Shown here: piece by piece, positions 16,314 to 23,595 of the stretch
Position numbering within the stretch: position 1 is the first letter of the stretch
Layout: each line of letters starts with the position of its first letter
NCBI GenBank assembly: GCA_028285305.1
Contig: JANQPV010000056.1
Location: forward strand, 124,001 to 188,000
DNA from: Alphaproteobacteria bacterium
Lineage (GTDB): Bacteria; Pseudomonadota; Alphaproteobacteria; SMXP01
DNA length: 64,000 nucleotides
Direction: 5' to 3'
Notes under the pieces: generated by a model
Seen by the model: the letters and a program-made list of their open reading frames with translations, nothing else
Databases searched by the model: none
Told to the model about the DNA's origin: nothing
Translations under genes and position numbers: made by a program

Positions 16314-17671
16314 CACAGGAATTCATCAATCTCTCATATGTCGTTGCTGCGGCCATGTTTATCTATGGTCTAAAAATGTTGGGGTCGCCCGCAACTGCCC
16401 GCCGCGGTAACGCCATTTCATGTTTGGGGATGGGCCTTGCTTTTGTGGTGACGCTCTTTTCAAACGAAATTATCGAATACCAATGGATCCTGATCGGCTT
16501 GGTGGTTGGTGCGCTGGTTGGAGCCGCCGCCGCTCGTTTTGTAGCCATGACGGCCATGCCGGAAATGGTGGCGCTGTTTAATGGGTCCGGCGGACTAGCG
16601 AGTTTGCTCGTCGGCTGGGCGGCCCTCTATTCTTCAGACGGAAGTGCCTTTACTTCGACCACGATCATTCTCTCCGTTCTGATCGGTGGCCTGACCTTCA
16701 CGGGCAGCATCATCGCTTGGGGAAAACTCTCGGAAACTATGCCGTCTCAAGCCATCGTTTTTGCGGGTCAACGCGTTGTGAATGGGGCCATCCTCGCGGC
16801 GATTGTTGTCGTCTCCATTATGTTCGTGATGGATCCCGGCGCCCAATCGCCTCTTCTGTACACGCTGTTGGCGCTTGCGTTCGTGCTCGGCGTTATGGCT
16901 GTGCTTCCGATTGGTGGTGCGGACATGCCGGTGGTGATCTCCCTGCTAAACTCTTACTCGGGCCTCGCCGCCTGTGCAGCTGGCTTTGCGATTAACAATA
17001 TCGTACTGATCGTTGCGGGTTCTCTTGTGGGCGCTAGCGGTCTGATCCTGACAAGTATTATGTGCCGCGCCATGAACCGCTCATTGGCCAATGTCCTCTT
17101 CAGCGGGTTTGGGGCCGCAAAGACGGCCACGAAGGTCGAAGGAGAGGTCAAGCCCATCTCTCCCGACGATGCGTATCTCATTCTCGAGGCAGCCTCCTCT
17201 GTAACCTTCGTGCCGGGCTATGGGATGGCTGTGGCCCAAGCCCAACAAGCCGTGCGCGAATTGGGCGAGCTGTTGCAGCAAAACGGCGCAGAAGTGACTT
17301 ATGCGATTCATCCCGTTGCCGGCCGTATGCCCGGACACATGAACGTGCTTCTTGCTGAAGCCAACGTGCCCTACGACCAATTGGTGGAAATGGACGATAT
17401 CAATCCTCGCATCGGGTCCATTGATGTGGCTGTTGTGATCGGCGCGAACGACGTGGTCAATCCGGCTGCCCGCAACGATGAGAACAGCCCGATTTACGGC
17501 ATGCCTATTATCAATGTGGACGAGGCCCAGACCGTGTTTGTGCTTAAGCGCTCCATGGCAACGGGCTTTTCCGGCGTCGATAACCCGCTGTTCTTTGGGG
17601 AGAACACGCGCATGCTCTTTGGCGACGCCAAGGAGTCACTAATGAGTGTGGTGGCTGAGTTTAAGGACTAG
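16310..17671 (+). CDS. pntB: NAD(P) transhydrogenase subunit beta (PntB)
   Basis: A 453-residue protein of normal PntB length. Residues about 1-260 hold eight or nine membrane helices forming the proton channel half, and about 275-453 form the NADP(H)-binding domain III with V-P-G-Y-G-M-A-V-A-Q-A-Q and H-P-V-A-G-R-M-P-G-H-M-N-V-L-L-A-E, both strongly conserved. V-x-V-I-G-A-N-D-V-V-N-P-A-A binds the nucleotide. The start overlaps pntAB. The stop codon overlaps the stop of the convergent GFA-family gene by four bases. Function requires the NAD(H) domain of PntAA, which must be encoded elsewhere if the enzyme is active. Confidence 0.95.
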   Translation: MTQEFINLSYVVAAAMFIYGLKMLGSPATARRGNAISCLGMGLAFVVTLFSNEIIEYQWILIGLVVGALVGAAAARFVAMTAMPEMVALFNGSGGLASLLVGWAALYSSDGSAFTSTTIILSVLIGGLTFTGSIIAWGKLSETMPSQAIVFAGQRVVNGAILAAIVVVSIMFVMDPGAQSPLLYTLLALAFVLGVMAVLPIGGADMPVVISLLNSYSGLAACAAGFAINNIVLIVAGSLVGASGLILTSIMCRAMNRSLANVLFSGFGAAKTATKVEGEVKPISPDDAYLILEAASSVTFVPGYGMAVAQAQQAVRELGELLQQNGAEVTYAIHPVAGRMPGHMNVLLAEANVPYDQLVEMDDINPRIGSIDVAVVIGANDVVNPAARNDENSPIYGMPIINVDEAQTVFVLKRSMATGFSGVDNPLFFGENTRMLFGDAKESLMSVVAEFKD

Positions 17672-18099
17672 CTGGCTTCATCATGGCACGGCACATCACC
17701 TGGCAGGTCCATCCAAGCCATTTTGTCTTTGGTCCAATAATGTCCATCGGGCCGGAGCCATGACGTGTTATTGAGCGTTCCCGCCTTGACACTCATGGCT
17801 TCAGGCGTCGTACTGTTATGGATACGCACGCCGCAATTTGGGCAAAAAGAGCAGGTCTTCGTCCGTCCGCTGGCGACCTTCACTTGAAAGGTCTTGAGCT
17901 CACCTGAAACAAGCTGGAAGGTCTGCGCAGGGACAATCAAGCTCATACCGAACGCGCTTCCGGATTGCTTTTGGCAATCTCTACAATGACAAATATTCAG
18001 GCGCATGACTTCGCCCACCAATCGATACTTGATGGATCCGCACTGACAGCTACCGCTCTCATTGATTTCCATGGCCGGTACTCCTCGCGCAACGCTCAC
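17668..18099 (-). CDS. GFA family zinc protein (glutathione-dependent formaldehyde-activating enzyme-like)
   Basis: A 143-residue protein of the GFA (DUF636) fold. Zinc-binding cysteines are seen as C-Q-C-G (near residue 18), C-H-C-R-D-C-Q (37-43) and F-C-P-N-C-G (about 85-90), the standard spacing for two zinc sites. The name comes from one family member; most have no proven formaldehyde activity and may bind glutathione or other small thiols. Met10 is an alternative start. It is convergent with pntB, sharing a four-base stop overlap, and is probably monocistronic. Confidence 0.88.
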   Translation of the reverse strand: MSVARGVPAMEINESGSCQCGSIKYRLVGEVMRLNICHCRDCQKQSGSAFGMSLIVPAQTFQLVSGELKTFQVKVASGRTKTCSFCPNCGVRIHNSTTPEAMSVKAGTLNNTSWLRPDGHYWTKDKMAWMDLPGDVPCHDEAS

Positions 18100-18163
18100 C
18101 CTAGCGGAATTGCTCTCGCTAGAACACTAGCCATTGACCTGGGTTACAGGTGCGACGTCGTGT

Positions 18164-18397
18164 CTATTCGTCTTCACCCTTGTGCGTGATTATATCCCCC
18201 TCCGCGAACGTCACACGGTGATCGAGTGCGCAGTTCTCGCACTCATGCGTTTTGCACAATCCACAAGCAAGAAGCTTAAGTGTCGGCTCATCCATGTTTT
18301 TCGCAGCCGCACCTATCATCTGGCGCCGCGTCTCGTACAAACTATCCTTCGGAATACTCGTTATCAGGCCAATGATCTCTCTTTTCTCTGAACTCAA
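18164..18397 (-). CDS. small zinc-ribbon-like protein with TTG start
   Basis: A 77-residue protein. Cys45, Cys48, Cys53 and Cys56 form C-x2-C-x4-C-x2-C, with His50 and His60 nearby, so a structural zinc or a redox dithiol pair is likely. The N-terminal 40 residues are helical and charged. The start is TTG 18397 with a near-perfect ribosome site (AGGAGGT, seven bases upstream), which is strong support for a real gene despite the rare codon. It is divergent from the PAS-LuxR regulator at 18542, suggesting regulation by it. I do not recognise the family. Confidence 0.6.
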   Translation of the reverse strand: MSSEKREIIGLITSIPKDSLYETRRQMIGAAAKNMDEPTLKLLACGLCKTHECENCALDHRVTFAEGDIITHKGEDE

Positions 18398-18541
18398 TGA
18401 AGTTACCTCCTACTTCAATGACGGGTACGTCATCAAAGCGCGGGGTGCCATTGGGCCGACACCTAGTCCGGGATCATACGTACGTTACCGGCACGTTGTG
18501 ATTTGATAAAACTGGAAGTGCTTGAATACTGATCAAAGAAA

Positions 18542-19588
18542 ATGACCAAATTTCATCGGATTAAGGCGGACTCACCGGCTGAGAATGATGTTAGTGAGGC
18601 GCCGCCACTTGAAGATTTAGACGATCAGCTGAGGTCGGCCATTCGCAAGGTTTGGAACCAACAGCCCGGTCTCGACTATTGTATTCGGGATCGGTGGCAC
18701 CGGTATGTGTGGGTCTCAGAGTGTCATGCGAGCAAATTCGGCCTGAGCGCCGCTGAAATGGTGGGTAAGTCAACGAACGAGGTCCATCCAAAAGACTTTG
18801 CCGACGAGATCAACAACCGTGACGACTTGGTCATGTCGGAGCGCAAGCCCACATCAATTGAGCGCGATCCCATACATTATCCCGCAATATGCGCCACGCG
18901 GATCGAACAAACCACTTACTTACCGATGGTCGAAGGCAATGAAGTTGTCGGCGTATCTTGCTATGCGACCGACGTTACAAAACTCAGGAAGAGGGAGTTG
19001 GAGCTTCAAGCCAAAGAAGAACAGTGGCGCTTGCTCACCGAGGACTCCCAGGCAGGGATTATGATCCATGACTTCAAGGTCCCTCTATTCGTCAACCAGA
19101 GTCTTGTCGAAATGTTTGGCTACACAGATCAGACGGACTTTCTTCAGCGTAAAGACTGGCAGGTCTTGTTTGCAGACGAGGAAAAAACAAATACGCCTCA
19201 TTACCGAAAAAGAATAACGGGAAAGACGGTGCCGTTCGTCAAGCGGCGCTTCAAAGGGGTGAAGAAGTCCGGGGAAACCCTCTGGTGTGAAGCGACTTTG
19301 CGCTTTCCGGTCATTTGGGATGGACGACAATGCCTCCAGGCGACCATCCTGGACGTTACCGCAAAGGTCGTGGCCGAAGAAGAGTTCGAACGTTTGACTC
19401 CCAGAGAGAAAGAGGTGGTGTCCCGTCTCTGCCGCGGACTGACAAACAAGGAAATAGCGTTGGATCTTGGGATTAGCCACCGAACCGTCGAGGTTTACCG
19501 CTCTCGAGCTGTCTCCAAGCTGGGCGTGGAAACAACCGCCTCTTTAATCACCAAGGTAGGCAGCGCCGCCAAATCCTATCCAGATTAA
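18542..19588 (+). CDS. PAS-PAS-LuxR type transcriptional regulator
   Basis: A 348-residue regulator. Two PAS folds are visible: one at about residues 45-150 (D-Y-C-I-R-D...G-L-S-A-A-E-M-V-G-K-S) and a second at about 160-275 (G-I-M-I-H-D... ending A-T-I-L-D-V-T). A LuxR/FixJ helix-turn-helix follows at about 283-345, with L-T-P-R-E-K-E-V-V and G-L-T-N-K-E-I-A-x-x-L-G-I-S-x-R-T-V-E. There is no receiver or kinase domain, so a small molecule, redox or light signal is probably sensed directly by the PAS domains in the cytoplasm. It is divergent from the cysteine-rich small gene at 18164, a likely target. Confidence 0.88.
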   Translation: MTKFHRIKADSPAENDVSEAPPLEDLDDQLRSAIRKVWNQQPGLDYCIRDRWHRYVWVSECHASKFGLSAAEMVGKSTNEVHPKDFADEINNRDDLVMSERKPTSIERDPIHYPAICATRIEQTTYLPMVEGNEVVGVSCYATDVTKLRKRELELQAKEEQWRLLTEDSQAGIMIHDFKVPLFVNQSLVEMFGYTDQTDFLQRKDWQVLFADEEKTNTPHYRKRITGKTVPFVKRRFKGVKKSGETLWCEATLRFPVIWDGRQCLQATILDVTAKVVAEEEFERLTPREKEVVSRLCRGLTNKEIALDLGISHRTVEVYRSRAVSKLGVETTASLITKVGSAAKSYPD

Positions 19589-19669
19589 GCAAGTCTATAC
19601 GAGCTTCTGTTAACTGTACCTCGATGTGCGCTCAACGGGTTAACGGTTTGTAACGAATGCGCTCGGCCT

Positions 19670-21118
19670 ATGTCCTCTTATGATCTCATTGTAATCGGCA
19701 GCGGACCAGCTGGTCGCCGGGCCGCTGTTCAAGCCGCGAAATTCGGCAAATCCGTGTTGGTCGTGGAGAAGGGGCGCCGCGTCGGGGGCGTTTCCGTTCA
19801 CACCGGAACAATCCCCAGTAAGACACTGAGGGAAACTGTTCTAAATCTGACCGGTTGGCGGGAGCGCGGGTTCTATGGTCGTTCCTATCGCGCAAAGAAG
19901 GACATTTCATCGGAGGATTTGCTAAAGCGTCTCCACAAGACTCTCGATCATGAAGTCGAGATCTTGGAGCATCAATTTGCACGAAACAATGTTTCAGCGC
20001 TCAGGGGAACAGCCCGTTTTGTCGATTCCCATGCGATCGAAATCATGGGCGAACAAAACGAAAAATGCCGGTACAGCGCCGACAAGTTCATTCTGGCCGT
20101 CGGTACGCGCCCCTATCGGCCCGACCACATTCCCTTCAACGGTGAAACCGTAATCGATAGCGATGAAATTTTAGAGCTGAAGACCCTGCCCCGCACGCTT
20201 GCCGTGATCGGTGCCGGCGTCATCGGAATCGAATATGCGACAATTTTCAGCGCGTTAGACGTACGGGTTACCCTGATTGATCCCAGCACGTCGATACTTG
20301 GTTTTGTCGACCGGGAACTCATTGCGGAATTTGTTCACGATTTGCGAGATCGCGGCATTGCACTTCGTTTGGGCGATCAAGTCAAATCCATTGAAGCCCA
20401 GACAAAGCCGACCATCACCTTACAAAACGGTAGGCGGGTCGAAGCAGATCTCGTTCTATTCGCCGCTGGACGGTCGAGCAATACCGCCTCTCTTAATTTA
20501 GCAGCCTGCGGATTAGAAGCAGCTGAGCGTGGCCGCATTAAGGCCGACAGCGAGACCTTCCAAACCCGCGTTCCGCACGTTTATGCCGTGGGGGACGTCA
20601 TTGGTTTTCCAAGCCTGGCTTCGACATCAATGGAGCAAGGCCGCATTGCTGCGTGCCATGCCTTTGATGAACAAGCGCACCAGCCGCCAGAGTTCTTTCC
20701 TTACGGCATTTACTCCGTTCCCGAAATATCGACAATCGGGATGACCGAAGAAGAAGTCCGAGAGCGAAACATTTCCTATGAAGTGGGGATCGCTCGGTTC
20801 CGGGAGACGTCCAGAGGGCACATAATGGGGCTCCATTCCGGTTTCTTGAAGATGATCTTCTCTCTCGAAACCCGGCGGCTGTTGGGCGTCCATATTGTCG
20901 GCGAAGGGGCCACCGAACTTATACACATAGGACAGGCCGTCTTGAACCTTCAAGGCCCCCTCGAGTACTTCGTCGAGAATACCTTCAACTTCCCAACCCT
21001 TGCCGAAGCCTACAAAATTGCTGCGCTTGATGCCTGGAACCGCATGCCAAAAGACCAGGCGAGCGTATCGGAATTGGCAACCATGACTGCGCGAATGAAA
21101 GAAGCGGTCGGCACTTAG
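19670..21118 (+). CDS. sthA: soluble pyridine nucleotide transhydrogenase
   Basis: A 482-residue flavoprotein disulfide-reductase fold. FAD motif G-S-G-P-A-G is at residues 11-16, the NAD(P) motif G-A-G-V-I-G-I-E-Y-A near 182, and the second FAD motif V-Y-A-V-G-D near 300. The redox-active cysteine pair of lipoamide dehydrogenase is absent: the site reads G-G-V-S-V-H-T-G-T-I-P-S-K-T-L-R-E, which is the SthA/UdhA signature. SthA moves hydride from NADPH to NAD+, opposite in physiological direction to PntAB-PntB encoded 2 kb upstream. No strong ribosome site is seen before ATG 19670. Its stop overlaps the convergent DUF2161 gene. Confidence 0.93.
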   Translation: MSSYDLIVIGSGPAGRRAAVQAAKFGKSVLVVEKGRRVGGVSVHTGTIPSKTLRETVLNLTGWRERGFYGRSYRAKKDISSEDLLKRLHKTLDHEVEILEHQFARNNVSALRGTARFVDSHAIEIMGEQNEKCRYSADKFILAVGTRPYRPDHIPFNGETVIDSDEILELKTLPRTLAVIGAGVIGIEYATIFSALDVRVTLIDPSTSILGFVDRELIAEFVHDLRDRGIALRLGDQVKSIEAQTKPTITLQNGRRVEADLVLFAAGRSSNTASLNLAACGLEAAERGRIKADSETFQTRVPHVYAVGDVIGFPSLASTSMEQGRIAACHAFDEQAHQPPEFFPYGIYSVPEISTIGMTEEEVRERNISYEVGIARFRETSRGHIMGLHSGFLKMIFSLETRRLLGVHIVGEGATELIHIGQAVLNLQGPLEYFVENTFNFPTLAEAYKIAALDAWNRMPKDQASVSELATMTARMKEAVGT

Positions 21119-21783
21119 CTGTCCCCATACTCATCAATAGCTTTCGCCCCTACGGGGGTCACCTGGTAGATCCCCGTCGAGACGCGTTCGAACCAGCCAT
21201 AATGATCATCCGCCATTATTCGTCGGGCCCGTTCCACGCCGGTTGCGCCGGCCACGACGGCCGCTTTGGTCGGGCCCTTCTCATGCAAGTACCTCAGACA
21301 ACAGAGGGCGTCTTGGCGATACGCCGTGATGATCTTTGTCCGGGTTGAGCCGCCGGTGTTGGGATCGCCGACACGCCGCGCGAATTCTTTCAAGAGCCGG
21401 CCTTGTTTGGTCTTGGAAAGTCGGGGCCGATAAGGCGCTGGATCGCAATGAGCTTCGACAAAGCCGTCTTTTAGTCGAACCGTGATGAGACCCAATCCCA
21501 GCCGTCGGCAGAGCTTTAGGTTCGATCTGAGCGATTTACGAAACGTCTTTGTGCTGAGTCTGGGAACAGCGATATAGATCGTTTCCGACAGACCTTGCCG
21601 CTCCACTGCCTGATGAAAGAGCGTGAGCGTGAACCCTGTCTTGAGCTCGACAATGACTGGCGGCTCATTATCGCGCACCGCCATCACATCTGCTGGACCC
21701 ACTTCGGCCTTCACCTCATAGCCCTGGCCTTCCAGGTAAGTTTTGATGGGAGCGTAAAGGTCGGTTTCTCGAGGCTGAGACAT
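21115..21783 (-). CDS. DUF2161 domain protein (PD-(D/E)XK-like nuclease fold)
   Basis: About 222 residues. The N-terminal half has Y-A-P-I-K-x-Y-L-E-x-Q-G-Y-E-V-K-A-E-V, P-A-D-V and V-I-V-E-L-K-T-G, the D...E-x-K pattern of restriction-nuclease-like folds, and matches COG5482/DUF2161. The C-terminal part (about 145-222) looks like a winged-helix domain. I start at Met 21783; the frame extends to 21834, but those extra residues (M-D-S-G-F-R-R-N-D) are translated from a dispersed intergenic repeat. It is convergent with sthA. The family is common in alphaproteobacteria and its role is unknown. Confidence 0.8.
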   Translation of the reverse strand: MSQPRETDLYAPIKTYLEGQGYEVKAEVGPADVMAVRDNEPPVIVELKTGFTLTLFHQAVERQGLSETIYIAVPRLSTKTFRKSLRSNLKLCRRLGLGLITVRLKDGFVEAHCDPAPYRPRLSKTKQGRLLKEFARRVGDPNTGGSTRTKIITAYRQDALCCLRYLHEKGPTKAAVVAGATGVERARRIMADDHYGWFERVSTGIYQVTPVGAKAIDEYGDS

Positions 21784-21868
21784 GGGGGGTCGAATGCGAT
21801 TTTGTGCGTCGTTTCGGCGGAAGCCTGAATCCACATTCCTGCACTATGCTCAAGTTCGGAACCGATGG

Positions 21869-21888
21869 ACCCCGGCTTTCGCCGGGGT
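21869..21888. repeat. dispersed palindromic repeat (CCCCGGC-tttc-GCCGGGG)
   Basis: The perfect stem ACCCCGGC/GCCGGGGT around TTTC matches the well-known type of intergenic repeat found in many proteobacterial genomes, read as GGACCCCGGCTTTCGCCGGG. A diverged copy appears at about 21800-21835, where it is read into the long form of the DUF2161 gene. It may also help terminate the nitroreductase transcript. Confidence 0.7.
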
Positions 21889-21908
21889 GACGATGCGATG
21901 CCGGACGT

Positions 21909-22529
21909 CTACCCCTCCCACTTCTCCCGGTGGATGACCTCTTCGATGGGCTTACGGGCCAGCGGTCCGAACTCGATGTCCGGCCAACCGATTGGAATGA
22001 ACGCGCCGACATGCATGTCCTTGGGAATACCCAACAAATGATGTAAGTCGGCCTCGCACAAGGAGTGGAACGTTGTCATGCAAGATCCCAGACCAAGGGC
22101 GCGAGCAGCCAGGAGAATATTCTGCGCGGCCGGATAAAGGGCGGACCAGACAAAGGATTCCGCCGGTGCATCCGGCGGATAAACCGCCTTGCCGCACACC
22201 AAGACAATAACCGGAACGTCCGGCAGCGTCTCCGCCAGGTTCAAGGCCCCTTTCAACATGCGCCGTTCGACCGGATCCATTTTGTCAAAGCCGCCGCGGA
22301 CAACTTCCATGGCGTGGACCGCCGGCTCCAGCATCACACGAATAGTATGAGAGAGCTTTTCCTTAACCCCGCGGTCCGTGACAATGACAAAGTCCCACCC
22401 TTGCGAGTTGCCGGGACTCGGCGCCCGGGTGGCGGCGTAGATGATCTTTTCGATCATCTCGTCTGGGACCGGATCTTTTTTAAAGAACCGAATTGCCCGG
22501 CAAGTCTCCATTGCCTCGAAAACGTCCAT
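21909..22529 (-). CDS. nitroreductase family flavoprotein
   Basis: A 206-residue FMN-dependent nitroreductase. It has R-A-I-R-x-F near the start (FMN phosphate site), A-P-S-P-G-N-S-Q-G-W-D-F (about 35-46), A-L-G-L-G-S-C-M-T at about 148 and the closing I-G-W-P-D, all typical. It would reduce nitro compounds, quinones or similar substrates with NAD(P)H. The gene lies nine bases downstream of the luciferase-like oxidoreductase on the same strand, so the two are an operon. The real physiological substrate cannot be seen. Confidence 0.9.
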   Translation of the reverse strand: MDVFEAMETCRAIRFFKKDPVPDEMIEKIIYAATRAPSPGNSQGWDFVIVTDRGVKEKLSHTIRVMLEPAVHAMEVVRGGFDKMDPVERRMLKGALNLAETLPDVPVIVLVCGKAVYPPDAPAESFVWSALYPAAQNILLAARALGLGSCMTTFHSLCEADLHHLLGIPKDMHVGAFIPIGWPDIEFGPLARKPIEEVIHREKWEG

Positions 22530-22538
22530 GGAATTGCC

Positions 22539-23555
22539 TCACGCTGCTGCTTTGACGTCGCTAATGATGCCCGGGATTGACTCTTTCTTGACTGCGGAGA
22601 ACCCGACGGTGACCCGATCGACCGTGCCCCTAAACCGTGACACCAGTTTTTCAGCCACCTCTTTCGGCTCCCCCACAACCGCAAATTGACTGAGCATATC
22701 GTCGGTGATGAGGTTCCCCATCTCATCCCACTGACCGGCTTTTGACAAACGATTGAGCTCCGGTTGGGCATCACCCCAGCCATGAATGTCGAGAACCCCT
22801 CTGTAAGCCGGGGTCGAGCCATAAAATGCTATTTGCTTGCACGTTGCCGTCTTGACCTGGTTGAAGCCCTCTTCCGTGTCCGCAGTCACGACAAAGCCAG
22901 GATAAACAAGATCGAAGTCTTCACGCTTGCGTCCAGCGGCCGCAAGGGCTTTCTCAATCGTCGGGACCGTCACTTCACGGATATATTTTTCGGTTGTGAA
23001 CGCATGGATGATCATACCGTCGGCGACTTGTGCGGCCGTTTCCGTCATCTTTGGTCCCACAGCGGCCAAGTAGATTTTGGGCCGCCCGTACTGTGTGTTG
23101 GTCGGTGTGAACATCGGCGTCATGAGCGTGTGCTTGTAAAAGTCGCCTCTGAACTCAAGCGGCTTGCCGTCATACCAACTGTCCCAGATGGCGTGGATGG
23201 CCCGGATCATTTCATGCATGCGTGCCGCTGGATTAGACCAAGGCATCGAGAAACGCTTTTCGATATGGGGACGGATCTGACTGCCCAGACCCAAGATGAA
23301 GCGGCCTTTGGAAAAGGCATTCAAATCATGCCCGAGATTCGCCAACAGCATCGGGTTGCGCGCAAAGGCAACAGCAATAGAGGTATAAAGCTCGATTGTC
23401 TTGGTATGTTCCGCAGCTACCACAAGCGGCAAAAACGGATCGTTGCCGGTTTCGGCATTCATCAGGCCGTCATAACCGCATTCTTCCAACCATGTGGCGC
23501 TTTCGGCCGCACCGTCAATTTCCGCTGAATACCCGAGCCCGGCATCGATCTTCAT
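22539..23555 (-). CDS. luciferase-like monooxygenase family oxidoreductase (F420-dependent type)
   Basis: A 338-residue LLM-class TIM barrel. Features are A-E-S-A-T-W-L-E-E-C-G-Y-D-G-L near residue 20, the conserved A-V-A-F-A-R-N-P-M-L-L-A block, and G-R-F-I-L-G-L-G-S-Q-I-R-P-H near 90, characteristic of the subgroup usually called F420-dependent. The organism may use FMNH2 instead if it lacks F420. Followed closely by the nitroreductase gene, and preceded by a molybdoenzyme gene 40 bases upstream on the same strand, so all three may be cotranscribed. Confidence 0.85.
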   Translation of the reverse strand: MKIDAGLGYSAEIDGAAESATWLEECGYDGLMNAETGNDPFLPLVVAAEHTKTIELYTSIAVAFARNPMLLANLGHDLNAFSKGRFILGLGSQIRPHIEKRFSMPWSNPAARMHEMIRAIHAIWDSWYDGKPLEFRGDFYKHTLMTPMFTPTNTQYGRPKIYLAAVGPKMTETAAQVADGMIIHAFTTEKYIREVTVPTIEKALAAAGRKREDFDLVYPGFVVTADTEEGFNQVKTATCKQIAFYGSTPAYRGVLDIHGWGDAQPELNRLSKAGQWDEMGNLITDDMLSQFAVVGEPKEVAEKLVSRFRGTVDRVTVGFSAVKKESIPGIISDVKAAA

Positions 23556-23595
23556 CGTTCAATCTCCAATAAATCAATTCTATCCATTGCGCCCT

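Noticed and set aside
22764-23528. Plus-strand 254-codon frame
   Set aside because: Antisense shadow of the LLM-type oxidoreductase.
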